From assembly GCF_900604345.1 (NCBI RefSeq), contig NZ_LR026983.1:1178001-1242000 (forward strand): a stretch of 64,000 nt of DNA. The letters run 5' to 3'. A program made the translations under genes and the position numbers. The DNA comes from Maliibacterium massiliense (GTDB taxonomy: Bacteria > Bacillota > Clostridia > Christensenellales > Maliibacteriaceae). The notes beneath the pieces were generated by a model, which did not search any database, was not told the origin of the DNA, and saw only the letters and a list, made by a program, of their open reading frames with translations. Positions 18,114 to 27,002 of the stretch are shown here, one piece after another (position 1 is the first letter of the stretch; the number at the start of each line of letters is the position of its first letter).

Positions 18114-19115
18114 ATGGCCAATCCCCTGCTGCGCGAGGTGCTCGCCCAGTACGAGGCGCGCCGCAGCCAGGCCTACGCCGAGGCCCAGGCACGCCGCCGC
18201 CAGGCCTATGCGCGCGTGCCCGCGCTGCGCGACATTGACGCGGACATTGCCGGCGCGGGCCGTGCCGCCGTGCAGGCCACCCTGTCGGGCGCGCTGAGCC
18301 GGCAGGCGGCGCAGCAGGCGATGAACGAGACCATCGTGCGCCTGCGCGCGCGCCAGGTCCAGCTGCTGCAGCAGGCTGGCCTGCCTGCAGATGCGCTTGC
18401 GGTGCATTATGCCTGCCCCGCATGCCAGGATACCGGCTATGTGCGCGCCGCGGACGATACCACCCGCGTGCCTTGCGCCTGCCTGCGCAGGGCGCTGGTG
18501 CAGGCCGCCTGCCGGGGGGCGCTGGTGCATCTGGACGAGGAGGCGCGCTTTGAAAACTACGACGTGGAGCTCTTTGCCGATATCCCGCTGGAGGGGGAGC
18601 GGGATACCCAGCGCAGCTACATGCGCCGCCTGCTGGCCTACGCCCAGGCCTTTGTGCGGGACTTTCCACACACCCGCGCCGATAACCTGATCTTCTGCGG
18701 CCGCACGGGCGTGGGCAAAACCTACGTGTGCCAGTGCATCGCCCGCGCGCTGCTGGAGCGGGGCTTTTCCGTGGCCAACCCTACCGCCTACCAGCTGATG
18801 GAGGTGATGCGCCTGCACCACCGTGGCGACGAGGAAGCCTCCGCCCGGTTCAACGCCATGATCGCGGTGGACCTGCTGGTGGTGGACGACCTGGGGGCGG
18901 AGCCCCTGCTCAACAACGTCAATCTCGAGTACTTCTTTACCATCCTCAACGAGCGCGCCATCGCACACGCCCATACGCTGATCGCCACCAACCTTTCCTC
19001 CACCCAGCTGCGCGACCGCTACGGCGAGCGCATCACCTCCCGGCTGATGGACCGCAGCCGTTCCGTGGTATTCCTGCTGGCAGGGCAGGACGTGCGCATC
19101 CACAAGAAAAAATAA
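18114..19115 (+). CDS. DnaC/DnaI-like helicase loader ATPase
   Basis: AAA+ ATPase of 333 residues expected to load the replicative helicase with the preceding DnaD protein. The N-terminal 90 residues are helical and Gln/Ala-rich. A Cys cluster (C101, C104 and a pair near 119-121, in CPACQDTGY and VPCACLR) suggests zinc binding, as in DnaI. Walker A GRTGVGKT is at 196-203, Walker B ends in D258-D259 (VVDDLG), and an arginine-finger region follows (SRLMDRSR). AAAGGAGG precedes the ATG. It lies 96 bases after the DnaD gene. Confidence 0.9.
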   Translation: MANPLLREVLAQYEARRSQAYAEAQARRRQAYARVPALRDIDADIAGAGRAAVQATLSGALSRQAAQQAMNETIVRLRARQVQLLQQAGLPADALAVHYACPACQDTGYVRAADDTTRVPCACLRRALVQAACRGALVHLDEEARFENYDVELFADIPLEGERDTQRSYMRRLLAYAQAFVRDFPHTRADNLIFCGRTGVGKTYVCQCIARALLERGFSVANPTAYQLMEVMRLHHRGDEEASARFNAMIAVDLLVVDDLGAEPLLNNVNLEYFFTILNERAIAHAHTLIATNLSSTQLRDRYGERITSRLMDRSRSVVFLLAGQDVRIHKKK

Positions 19116-19165
19116 TTTTTTCAGGAAATACACCAAAAAGGGCTGGTATTTTTTCAGCGAAGCGC

Positions 19166-19318
19166 TATAATGGTAACGCACACGAAAACAGGTAAAACGT
19201 TTGTGTACGCCGGCGTTGCACTTTTTAGCTCCCGCGGCGCTTTATTTCCCACCTTGTGTTATTGACACATAAAGCGAAATGTTTTTTCGAAAACGCAGCC
19301 GCGGGAGTTCTTTTTTTC
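19166..19318 (+). ncRNA. candidate structured RNA ending in a terminator
   Basis: A TATAAT box (19166-19171, weak -35) is followed by a region able to form several helices: ACAC-AAA with TTTGTGT near 19185-19210, and a long closing stem CTCCCGCGGC (19229-19238) with GCCGCGGGAG (19298-19307), then a T-run. The closing stem encloses GCTTTA with TAAAGC and TGTG with CACA. It may be a free small RNA of about 140 bases, or just an elaborate terminator for the dnaD/dnaC-like operon. No known RNA family was recognised. Confidence 0.4.
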
Positions 19319-19371
19319 AAAAGGGCAGCGCACGAAATGGACGCATAGGACGCGTCTTTTTTTGTGCCGAA

Positions 19372-19400
19372 TTGCCCCTTGGCATGCCCTATGCTATGAT
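19372..19400 (+). promoter_or_regulatory. promoter of the aldo/keto reductase genes
   Basis: TTGCCC, 17-base spacer, TATGAT. It gives a leader of about 120 bases before the first reductase. Confidence 0.5.
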
Positions 19401-19525
19401 AAATGTATGTGGTTTTTTCGAGTGAACGGGCGGGTGCCTTCCGTCTTGCCCGCCCCTTTACCCCCATTTTCCTCTGCGCCCGTGTGCGGGCGCGCCTCTC
19501 TGCGAGAAAGGAAGGATGTTTTCTC

Positions 19526-20518
19526 ATGCGCTATGCAAAACTGCCTCGTGCGAAGGAGGAGATCTCCTGCATCACCATGGGCACCTGGGCCATCGGTGGC
19601 AACGGCTGGGGCGATGTGGACGACGACGTGTCGGTGGACGCGATCCACGCGATGATCGAGCAAGGGGTCAACCTGATCGACTGCGCGCCCCCCTACGGCT
19701 TCGGGCATGCTGAAGAGGTGCTGGGCCGTGCCATCGCGTCTCGGCGCGGCCAGGTGCGCGTGCTGACCAAGTTCGGCTCCACCTGGCCCAACGGGCCGGA
19801 AAAGGGCCTGGTGCGCAACAACTCGCGCCAGAGCTGCTTTGACGAGTGCGAAAAATCCCTGCGCCGCCTGCAGGTGGACTGCATCGACTACTACCTGGTG
19901 CACTGGCCGGACCCCAACGTGGAAGTGGAGGAGACCATGGCGGCCATGGTGGACCTGCAGAAGCAAGGCAAGATCCGGCATATCGGGGTATCCAACTTCC
20001 CCATCGACCTGCTGGAGCGCGCCATGCAGGTGGCAAACGTGGTGGTCAACCAGTTGCCCTTCTCCATGCTCAACCGCCACGCGGAGGATACCATGGCCTG
20101 GTGCAAAGCGCATGATATCGGCATTATCACCTACGGCTCGCTGGGCAGCGGCCTGCTCTCGGGCAAGGTGCGCGTCAACCCCAAGTACGAGATCACCGAC
20201 GTACGGGGCCGTTTTTACGGCAAGTACTACGAAGACGAGATGTTCGCCAAGATCATGCGCTTGGTAGACACGCTCGATGCAATCGCCCAGGCGCGCGGCG
20301 TGCCCATCAGCCAGGTGGCGGTCAACTGGAGCGCCCAGCACCCGCTGGTGGATTCCCCCATCATGGGGGTGCGCACCCGCGCGCACGCGCTGGAGAACAC
20401 CGCCGCCATGGACTGGACCCTCACGCCTGAGGAGATCGCGCGCATTGACAGCCGCATCGACGAGACCGTGGGGCGGGGTGCGGACGTCATCCACAAGACG
20501 CACGTCCAGAAAAAATAA
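19526..20518 (+). CDS. aldo/keto reductase (first of two)
   Basis: NADPH-type aldo/keto reductase of 330 residues with a complete catalytic tetrad: D52 and Y57 (DCAPPYG), K82 (LTKFGS) and H126 (LVHWPDP). The late segment with GVRTRAHALEN fits cofactor binding. The substrate cannot be told. The start was set at the ATG behind AAGGAAGG; upstream in-frame codons overlap the promoter region. It is paired with a second reductase 64 bases downstream, about half identical by eye, suggesting a local duplication. Confidence 0.9.
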   Translation: MRYAKLPRAKEEISCITMGTWAIGGNGWGDVDDDVSVDAIHAMIEQGVNLIDCAPPYGFGHAEEVLGRAIASRRGQVRVLTKFGSTWPNGPEKGLVRNNSRQSCFDECEKSLRRLQVDCIDYYLVHWPDPNVEVEETMAAMVDLQKQGKIRHIGVSNFPIDLLERAMQVANVVVNQLPFSMLNRHAEDTMAWCKAHDIGIITYGSLGSGLLSGKVRVNPKYEITDVRGRFYGKYYEDEMFAKIMRLVDTLDAIAQARGVPISQVAVNWSAQHPLVDSPIMGVRTRAHALENTAAMDWTLTPEEIARIDSRIDETVGRGADVIHKTHVQKK

Positions 20519-20582
20519 GCGTGTTACCGGCAGGTGCGCCGGCTGACGAACCCATTTTGTGCATGCAATAAGGAGGAGTATT

Positions 20583-21572
20583 ATGCATTTCAAACAGTTC
20601 CCCGGCACGGATATGAATGTCTCCACCATCTCGGTGGGCACCTGGGGCACCGGCGGATACGCCTGGGGCGAGGACTTTGACGAGGCCGCGGCCATCGACG
20701 CCATCGTGGCCATGCTCGATGCGGGCGTCAACTTCATCGATACCGCCCCCGCCTACGGCTGCGGCTACGCCGAGCAGCTGGTGGGCAAGGCCATCGCGGG
20801 CCGCAAGGACAAAGTCTTCATCGCCACCAAGTTCGGCTCCACCCAGCCCGGCGGCGTGGGCACCCCCTACATCCGCGACAATTCCCGCGCCAACTGCCTC
20901 AAGGAGTGCGACGAGTCCCTCTCCCGCCTGGGCGTGGACTGCATCGACCTGTACATCATCCACTGGCCCGATCCCAACGTGCCCATTGCAGAGACCATGG
21001 GCGCGCTGACCGATTTGCAGAAGGCGGGCAAAATCCGCTACATCGGCGTGTCCAACTTCTCCCCCGCGCAGATCGAGGAGGCGCGCGCCTACGGCGAGAT
21101 CGTGATGAACCAGCTGCCCTACTCCATGATCAACCGCTACGCGGAGGACACCATGGCCTGGTGCATGCAGCACGGCGCGGGCATCATGACCTACGGCTCC
21201 CTGGGCGCGGGGCTGCTCTCGGGCAAAATCCGCCAGAAGCCCCAGTTCTCTCCCGAGGACATCCGCGGCGGCTTCTACGGCAACATCTACGCCGAGCCCA
21301 ACTTCTCCAATACCATGAAGTTGATGGAGACCCTGGACGCCATCGCGGCGGATCACAGCGTGCCCGTCAGCCAGGTGGCTATCAACTGGAGCCGGCAGCA
21401 TCCGCTGGTCACCAGCGCCATTTTGGGCGTGCGCTCGCGCAGGCACGCGCTGGAAAACGCGGCGGCCCTCTCTTGGGACCTCTCCGATGCGGAGATGGCG
21501 CGTATCAACCTGGCCATTGAGGCCACCGTGGGCATGGGCGCCTCGGTGGGGCCGGCCAAAAAGGGCGACTGA
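20583..21572 (+). CDS. aldo/keto reductase (second of two)
   Basis: Paralogue of the preceding gene, 329 residues, tetrad D53, Y58, K83 and H127 (IIHWPDP). The DNSRANCLKE and YSMINRYAEDTMAW segments match NNSRQSCFDE and FSMLNRHAEDTMAW in the first copy. AAGGAGG lies before the ATG; an in-frame ATG 24 bases upstream precedes that ribosome site and was not used. A strong terminator follows, so the two reductases form one unit. Confidence 0.9.
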   Translation: MHFKQFPGTDMNVSTISVGTWGTGGYAWGEDFDEAAAIDAIVAMLDAGVNFIDTAPAYGCGYAEQLVGKAIAGRKDKVFIATKFGSTQPGGVGTPYIRDNSRANCLKECDESLSRLGVDCIDLYIIHWPDPNVPIAETMGALTDLQKAGKIRYIGVSNFSPAQIEEARAYGEIVMNQLPYSMINRYAEDTMAWCMQHGAGIMTYGSLGAGLLSGKIRQKPQFSPEDIRGGFYGNIYAEPNFSNTMKLMETLDAIAADHSVPVSQVAINWSRQHPLVTSAILGVRSRRHALENAAALSWDLSDAEMARINLAIEATVGMGASVGPAKKGD

Positions 21573-21600
21573 TTCCCCCGCCCTGCACAAAGATCGGTCA

Positions 21601-21636
21601 ACCGGGCGGTGCGCTGCGGCGCACCGCCCGGTTTTT
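21601..21636 (+). terminator. intrinsic terminator of the reductase pair
   Basis: ACCGGGCGGTGCGC pairs with GCGCACCGCCCGGT, loop of a few bases, followed by TTTTT. Confidence 0.9.
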
Positions 21637-21980
21637 ACGCAGCCGTCGCATGGCCCGCCACGCGACGGCAAGGCTCCCCCTCGCGCGCCTTCTTCGGGCG
21701 CCGCTTGGCGCCTTTCCCCCGCCCCTTTTTGCATCGCGGCACTTCCTCCGCCTTTTTGCCTGGCCCTTCTTCCTGCGCTGTGCGCGGATGGCGGCGCGCA
21801 GCAGGGGCTGCTGCGCATGTGCGCATCATCTCTGCGCTTTGCTGCACCCCATCCGCCTTTGATGCTGCCCCCTACCGGCCGCGGTTGGTTTGCCGCGTTC
21901 CATGCACACGTGATGGACGTAATTTGGCAGCGCGTCTCGCCGCAGGGCTTGCTTCCACACCTTTTTTGCCCCAGCGGGAC
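21637..21980. other. intergenic, no gene recognised
   Basis: About 340 GC-rich bases between the reductase terminator and the marR promoter. Frames are open by composition only; no ribosome site or familiar protein segment is seen. Confidence 0.45.
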
Positions 21981-22033
21981 TTGACAATGCCCGCGCGGGG
22001 TGCTATCGTTCTGGATGATTATTCGTATACGAA
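21981..22033 (+). promoter_or_regulatory. marR promoter with palindromic operator
   Basis: TTGACA (21981), 17-base spacer, TATCGT (22004), followed at the expected transcription start by the perfect palindrome TTCGTATACGAA (22022-22033). A MarR dimer bound there would block its own operon; autoregulation is inferred. Confidence 0.65.
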
Positions 22034-22074
22034 CGTATCTGTTTTATTGTAGTTTAGGAGGTGTACAAGGTTGC

Positions 22075-22515
22075 ATGTGGGATATGCTGTTTGATTTCGC
22101 GTGGATCGACCAGTTCAAGTCCATCTTCCGGCGCTTCCACCGCCAGCTTGACCAGCTCTACGCCCCTTACGGGCTGACAGCCGTGCAGGCGGGTGTGCTC
22201 ATCAGCCTCAATCGCTTCGGCGAGCAGACGCTGGGGGAGCTGTCCGGGCATCTATCCCTGTCCAAGAGCAACCTCTCCACCCTGTGCAAGCGCATGGCGC
22301 GCGACGGCTGGGTGGACCGCGTGCGCGACGGGGAGGATGAGCGGCGCGTGTACATCCGCCTGACGCAACGCGCCCAGGGCGTGCTATGCCGCGTACAGGC
22401 GCAGCAGGCCACGCGCCTGCAGCAGGCGGGGGCCGCGCTCACCCAAAGCGACAAGCTGCAGGTGCTGCGCGGATTGGAAACCTTGGATACCTACCTGCGC
22501 CGTCTGGAAGAATAG
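22075..22515 (+). CDS. MarR family transcriptional regulator
   Basis: A 146-residue winged-helix regulator. The recognition region TLGELSGHLSLSKSNLSTLCKRM is followed by the wing with VRDGEDERRVYIRLT, the standard MarR DER-R-Y pattern. The ATG follows AGGAGG by 14 bases, which is long; the next ATG is 9 bases further on. It is the first gene before a heterodimeric ABC exporter and is probably its repressor, released by an exported compound. Confidence 0.85.
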   Translation: MWDMLFDFAWIDQFKSIFRRFHRQLDQLYAPYGLTAVQAGVLISLNRFGEQTLGELSGHLSLSKSNLSTLCKRMARDGWVDRVRDGEDERRVYIRLTQRAQGVLCRVQAQQATRLQQAGAALTQSDKLQVLRGLETLDTYLRRLEE

Positions 22516-22559
22516 AGGCATGCGCTGTGCAAAGGTTGAAAAAGAAGGGAGCATGTTTG

Positions 22560-22730
22560 ATGCATTACCAAGGGATATGTACCCTGCGGCTGCAGGCGGG
22601 CATGGCATTGTGCGCGCCTGGCGCGGCAAGCGCGGCGCAGCGTGACGCCGCCGGATCGAGGCGCGGGCGCGTTTTGGCGCGGCGCGTGCTTTTGCCGCAT
22701 GCTGTACGCGAGAAAGAAGGGCTGCTATGA
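22560..22730 (+). CDS. possible small translationally coupled ORF
   Basis: An open frame of 56 codons begins with ATG eight bases after GAAGGGAG and ends with TGA overlapping the ATG of the first ABC gene (ATGA). It is basic at its end and resembles no known protein. It may only couple translation of marR mRNA to the exporter, or be fortuitous in GC-rich DNA. Confidence 0.3.
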   Translation: MHYQGICTLRLQAGMALCAPGAASAAQRDAAGSRRGRVLARRVLLPHAVREKEGLL

Positions 22731-24457
22731 AACGCATTTTTAAGGAGCTTTCGCGCTTTAAGCTAGAGCTGCTGCTGGTGATCCTCAGCGTGTTTGGCAC
22801 GGTGTACGGCAACCTGAGTCTGCCCAACTACCTGTCGCGCATCATCAACGAGGGTATCGCGCGCCAAGACACGGCGCTGATCCTCAACACCGGGCTGATC
22901 ATGCTGGGCTTTACCCTGCTTGCCATGGTGTGCAACGTTCTCACAGGCCTGTTCGCCTCGCGCATCGCCATGGGGCTGGGGCGCAACGTCCGCTCCCAGG
23001 TATTTGCCAAGGTGCAGCACTTTTCGCAGGAGGAATTTGACCACTTCTCCACCGCCTCGCTGATCACCCGCACCAACAACGATATCCTGCAGACGCAGAA
23101 CTTTATGGTGATGTTTCTGCGCATTATCCTGATGGCGCCCATCATGTGCATAGGCGGCGTGGCGATGGCCTACGCCAAGAGCCCCACCATGAGCATGGTG
23201 CTGCTCGTGTCCATCCCCCTTTTGATCGTGCTGGTGGTGCTCATCGCCCGCAGGGCGCTTCCCCTGTCGCGCGCCATGCAGAAAAAGGTGGACCGCATCA
23301 ACCTGGTGCTGCGCGAGAAGCTCACCGGCATCCGGGTGATCCGCGCCTTTGGCACGGAAAAGCACGAGGACGAACGCTTTGCCCAGGCCAACGACGATTT
23401 GATGCGCAACGCTATGAAGATGCAACGCACCATGGCGCTGCTGATGCCCGCGCTGCTGCTGGTGCTCAACGGCACGGTGGTGTTTCTGCTGTGGTTCGGC
23501 GGGCAGGGCGTGCCCTCGGGCGCGACGCGCACGGGCGACATCATCGCGGTGATCCAGTACGTGATGCAGATCATGATGTCCGTGGCCATGCTATCGATGG
23601 TGTTTGTGATGTACCCCCGCGCCGCAGCCAGTGCAGAGCGCATCGGCGAGGTGATGGACACCCAGCCGAGCATCACTGACCCCCCGCAGCCCAAGGATAA
23701 CCCCGCTGTGCGCGGCCACCTCGCCTTCCAGGACGTGACGTTCACCTTCCCGGGCAGCGACGAGCCGGCGCTTCGGCACATCAGCTTTGAGGCGCGCCCG
23801 GGCGAGACCACCGCCATCATCGGCTCCACCGGCGCGGGCAAGAGCGCGCTTGTGAATCTGATTCCCCGCTTTTACGACGTGCAGCAGGGCGCGGTGCTGA
23901 TCGACGGCGTCAACGTCAAGGATTATGACCACGCGGTGCTGCGCAGAAAGATCGGCTACGTGCCCCAGAAGGCGTTGCTCTTCAACGGCGACGTGCGCGA
24001 AAACATCCGCTTTGGCGACGCAGAGGCGGACGATGCGCGCGTGGAGGAGGCGGCGCGCATCGCGCAGGCCTACGACTTTGTCGCCGCCAAAAAAAGCGGC
24101 TTTGACAGCCACATCGCCCAGGGCGGCGGCAACGTATCGGGCGGGCAGCGCCAGCGCCTGGCCATCGCGCGCGCCATTGTGCGCAGGCCGGAGATCTACA
24201 TCTTTGACGACAGCTTCTCCGCCCTGGACTTTAAGACCGACGCGGCCCTGCGCGAGGCGCTGGCCGCCGAGACCAGCCAGGCCACGGTGCTCATCGTGGC
24301 CCAGCGTGTCAGCACCATTATGAACGCCCAGCGCATCATCGTGCTGGATGACGGCGAGATGGTGGGCATGGGCACCCACCGCGAGCTGCTCAATACCTGC
24401 GAGACGTATCGGGAAATCGTGCAATCGCAGCTGTCGGAGGAGGAGATGGCACTATGA
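22727..24457 (+). CDS. ABC multidrug exporter half-transporter A
   Basis: A 576-residue half-transporter with six membrane segments (to about 300) fused to an ATPase. Walker A is at about 365-373, signature VSGGQ at 470-474. The Walker B region reads FDDS: D494 is followed by D495 where the catalytic Glu normally stands, so this subunit contributes the degenerate site of a heterodimer. It overlaps the second subunit by four bases and lies behind marR, giving a regulated drug or metabolite exporter. Confidence 0.9.
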   Translation: MKRIFKELSRFKLELLLVILSVFGTVYGNLSLPNYLSRIINEGIARQDTALILNTGLIMLGFTLLAMVCNVLTGLFASRIAMGLGRNVRSQVFAKVQHFSQEEFDHFSTASLITRTNNDILQTQNFMVMFLRIILMAPIMCIGGVAMAYAKSPTMSMVLLVSIPLLIVLVVLIARRALPLSRAMQKKVDRINLVLREKLTGIRVIRAFGTEKHEDERFAQANDDLMRNAMKMQRTMALLMPALLLVLNGTVVFLLWFGGQGVPSGATRTGDIIAVIQYVMQIMMSVAMLSMVFVMYPRAAASAERIGEVMDTQPSITDPPQPKDNPAVRGHLAFQDVTFTFPGSDEPALRHISFEARPGETTAIIGSTGAGKSALVNLIPRFYDVQQGAVLIDGVNVKDYDHAVLRRKIGYVPQKALLFNGDVRENIRFGDAEADDARVEEAARIAQAYDFVAAKKSGFDSHIAQGGGNVSGGQRQRLAIARAIVRRPEIYIFDDSFSALDFKTDAALREALAAETSQATVLIVAQRVSTIMNAQRIIVLDDGEMVGMGTHRELLNTCETYREIVQSQLSEEEMAL

Positions 24458-26268
24458 TGCGTTCCCATGGACGCGCCGTCTCGGACGGCAACAAACCCAA
24501 GGACCTCAAGGGCACCTTCAAGCGGCTGTTCGGCTACATGTCCCCCTACAAAAAGGGGTTGATCGCCATGGTGGTCTGCGTGGTGGTATCCACCATCTTT
24601 ACCAGCCTGGGGCCCTACATCCTGGGCCTGTCCACCGACACCATCGCCAAAACCGTCACTGAAAACATGCCGGTGGCAGAGGCGTTTGCCCGGTTCATCC
24701 GCATCCTGGTTCTGCTGGCGGCGGTGTACCTGCTTTCCTCGGCGTTCAAGTACCTGGCCATGTACCTGATGGCGGGCGTATCGGAGCGCACCATGTACGA
24801 TTTGCGTCACGCGGTGGACGCCAAGCTCAAGCGGCTGCCGTTGAACTACTTTGACTCCCACGCCTACGGCGACGTGCTCTCGCGCGTGACGAACGACGTG
24901 GATACCGTGGCAAACTCCCTGCAGCAGAGCGTGGACCAGCTGATATCCGCGGTGGTGAGCATTGTGTGCATCTTTACCATGATGCTCATCGTCAGCCCCA
25001 TTTTGACGCTGATCGGCCTTGTCACCATCCCCATCACACTGTTTATCTCCATGCGCATCATCAAGCGCTCGCAGAAATACTTCCGCGGCCAGCAGCGCGC
25101 GCTGGGGGATATCAACGGCTACGTGGAGGAGATGTACAACGGCCACAACGTCATCGCCGCCTTCGGGCGGGAAGAGAGCGTCATCCAGGGCTTTGAGGCG
25201 GCCAACGCCGTGCTCTACAACAACGCCTGGAAGGCCCAGTTCGCCTCCAGCATCATCATGCCCATGACCCAGGCCCTCACCAACGTGGGCTACGTGGCCG
25301 TGGCCGTGACCAGCGGCTTTCTGGTCATCGGCGGCAGGCTCTCCATCGGCATGATCCAGTCCTTCATCCAGTACCTGCGACAGTTCTCCCAGCCCATCAC
25401 GCAGGTGGCGCAGATCGCCAACGTGCTACAGTCCACCGCTGCGGCGGGCGAGCGCATCTTCCAGTTCCTGGACGAATCGGAAGAACCGCAGGAAAACCCG
25501 CAGCCCCAGTTCCCCGCCCAGATCAAGGGGGACGTCACCTTCGATCACGTGCGCTTTGGCTACAGCAGCGACCGCGTGCTGATTCAGGATTTGAACCTGC
25601 ACGTGCCCGCCGGAGACAAGGTGGCCATCGTGGGCCCCACCGGCGCGGGCAAGACCACCCTGGTCAACCTGCTGCTGCGCTTTTACGATGTATCCGGCGG
25701 CGCCATCCGCATCGACGGCGTGGACATCCGCGACATGACGCGCGAAAAGCTGCGCTCCCTGTTCGGCATGGTGCTGCAGGATACCTGGCTGTTCACCGGC
25801 ACCATTGCCGACAACATCCGCTACGGCAAGCTGGACGCCACCGACGAGGAAGTCGTCGCCGCGGCCAAGGCCGCGCACTGCCACAGCTTTATCAAGACCC
25901 TGCCCGGCGGCTACAACATGATGCTGGAGGAGGGCGCCACCAACCTGGCCCAGGGCCAGCGCCAGCTGCTCACCATCGCCCGGGCCATTTTGGCGGACTG
26001 CCCCATATTGATACTGGACGAGGCCACAAGCTCGGTGGATACCCGCACCGAGGTGCGCATCCAAAAGGCCATGAACAACCTGATGCGCGGGCGCACAAGT
26101 TTTGTGATCGCCCACCGCCTCTCCACCATCAAGGATTCCGAGATGATCCTCTACATGCAGGACGGGGACATCAAGGAAACGGGCAACCACAAAACGTTGC
26201 TGGCCAGGGGCGGCTACTACGCCAAGCTTTACAACAGCCAGTTTGCGGAGAACAACGCGCGCGCGTAA
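24454..26268 (+). CDS. ABC multidrug exporter half-transporter B
   Basis: Partner subunit, 604 residues, six membrane segments then an ATPase. Walker A GPTGAGKT is near 394 and Walker B is canonical with D522-E523 (LDEATSS), but the signature is LAQGQ (498-502) instead of LSGGQ. Together with the first subunit this gives one complete and one degenerate ATP site, as in asymmetric heterodimeric exporters. A terminator follows directly, closing the marR-exporter unit. Confidence 0.9.
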   Translation: MMRSHGRAVSDGNKPKDLKGTFKRLFGYMSPYKKGLIAMVVCVVVSTIFTSLGPYILGLSTDTIAKTVTENMPVAEAFARFIRILVLLAAVYLLSSAFKYLAMYLMAGVSERTMYDLRHAVDAKLKRLPLNYFDSHAYGDVLSRVTNDVDTVANSLQQSVDQLISAVVSIVCIFTMMLIVSPILTLIGLVTIPITLFISMRIIKRSQKYFRGQQRALGDINGYVEEMYNGHNVIAAFGREESVIQGFEAANAVLYNNAWKAQFASSIIMPMTQALTNVGYVAVAVTSGFLVIGGRLSIGMIQSFIQYLRQFSQPITQVAQIANVLQSTAAAGERIFQFLDESEEPQENPQPQFPAQIKGDVTFDHVRFGYSSDRVLIQDLNLHVPAGDKVAIVGPTGAGKTTLVNLLLRFYDVSGGAIRIDGVDIRDMTREKLRSLFGMVLQDTWLFTGTIADNIRYGKLDATDEEVVAAAKAAHCHSFIKTLPGGYNMMLEEGATNLAQGQRQLLTIARAILADCPILILDEATSSVDTRTEVRIQKAMNNLMRGRTSFVIAHRLSTIKDSEMILYMQDGDIKETGNHKTLLARGGYYAKLYNSQFAENNARA

Positions 26269-26283
26269 AAGCGATGCGGGCAA

Positions 26284-26322
26284 TAAAAAAGGGCCGCCGG
26301 CGCATGCCGGCGGCTTTTTTGG
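26284..26322. terminator. bidirectional terminator
   Basis: GCCGCCGGC and GCCGGCGGC arms with A-run before and T-run after, between the exporter and the convergent XRE gene. Confidence 0.85.
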
Positions 26323-26336
26323 TTTGTGAAATATCG

Positions 26337-26543
26337 TTACTCCTCATCAGGAATATAGGTGGCGATGTCCTCCAAATTGCACGATAAAATGCGGCACAGC
26401 TTATTAAGCGTGGCTGTCGTGACATTTCCATTGGTTCTCAGCCTGCGGATGACCTGCGTATCGAAATTATACCGCTCACGCAGAATATACGTGGTTATGC
26501 CTCGAGACGCCATCACATCCCACAATTTTGAAAAGATGATCAT
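26337..26543 (-). CDS. small XRE/Cro-type regulator
   Basis: A 68-residue helix-turn-helix protein of the Cro/C1 type (YozG-like), with TYILRERYNFDTQVIRRLRTN as the binding region and LCRILSCNLEDIATYIPDE at the end. It consists of the DNA-binding domain only. GGGGTGA lies before the ATG. The gene is AT-richer than its neighbours and divergent from a ribbon-helix-helix miniprotein, suggesting a transferred piece. Confidence 0.8.
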   Translation of the reverse strand: MIIFSKLWDVMASRGITTYILRERYNFDTQVIRRLRTNGNVTTATLNKLCRILSCNLEDIATYIPDEE

Positions 26544-26582
26544 CTATTCACCCCAGCTTTTGTTTGTATGTTTTCATTATGG

Positions 26583-26634
26583 GGTTTATAATCACCATAT
26601 GATAAGGTGTTTATAAGCTTCATGAAGTTTATAA
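26583..26634. promoter_or_regulatory. three GTTTATAA sites between divergent regulators
   Basis: GTTTATAA occurs at 26584, 26609 and 26627, all in the same direction, in the AT-rich gap between the XRE and ribbon-helix-helix genes. They could be operators of either protein; this is inferred from their number and place. Confidence 0.45.
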
Positions 26635-26670
26635 ACTCCATATTCACATCACAAAATTGGGGGGAATCCT

Positions 26671-26892
26671 ATGCATGGCAACGATCGCAAAAAGGGCCAC
26701 GATCAACTTCCTTTTCTGAACATGCTGCTGCAACAAACCGCCAAAGAGCGCACCGTTTCCCGCACCATCTGCTTTACGCAGGGCCTCTACGCCCGCCTGA
26801 AGCGCGAGGCGCAAACGCACCGTATACCGCTTAGCCTGCTTGTGCGCCAGGCCTGCGCGTACGCGCTGGACAATATGGAGGAGGAGACATAA
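26671..26892 (+). CDS. ribbon-helix-helix-like miniprotein
   Basis: A 73-residue protein with the pattern SRTICFTQGLYARLKREA followed by HRIPLSLLVRQAC and a C-terminal YALDNMEEE. Two other genes in the window (42.1 and 42.9 kb) share this pattern, so they form a small family. The layout of a beta strand with basic/Thr residues followed by two helices fits an Arc/MetJ-type DNA-binding dimer. It follows a GGGGGGA ribosome site and ends in a hairpin terminator just before the CRISPR array. Confidence 0.65.
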   Translation: MHGNDRKKGHDQLPFLNMLLQQTAKERTVSRTICFTQGLYARLKREAQTHRIPLSLLVRQACAYALDNMEEET

Positions 26893-26900
26893 GCGGGCCG

Positions 26901-26945
26901 AAAAAGGGCCGCCGGTGCGTATGCACATCGGCGGCTCCTTTTTTG
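26901..26945 (+). terminator. terminator of the miniprotein gene
   Basis: GCCGCCG and CGGCGGC arms with a further TGC/GCA pairing, followed by CCTTTTTT. Confidence 0.75.
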
Positions 26946-27002
26946 TGCGTCTGTTGTGAGCAGGGCGGGGTTTATCCCCTGCGATTGGCCCATGTTTGCC
27001 AT

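Noticed and set aside
19178..19230. Cyclic-di-GMP-type riboswitch suggested by ACGCACA and TTGCAC pieces
   Set aside because: The conserved GACGCAAAGCC and receptor segments are missing and the order does not fit.
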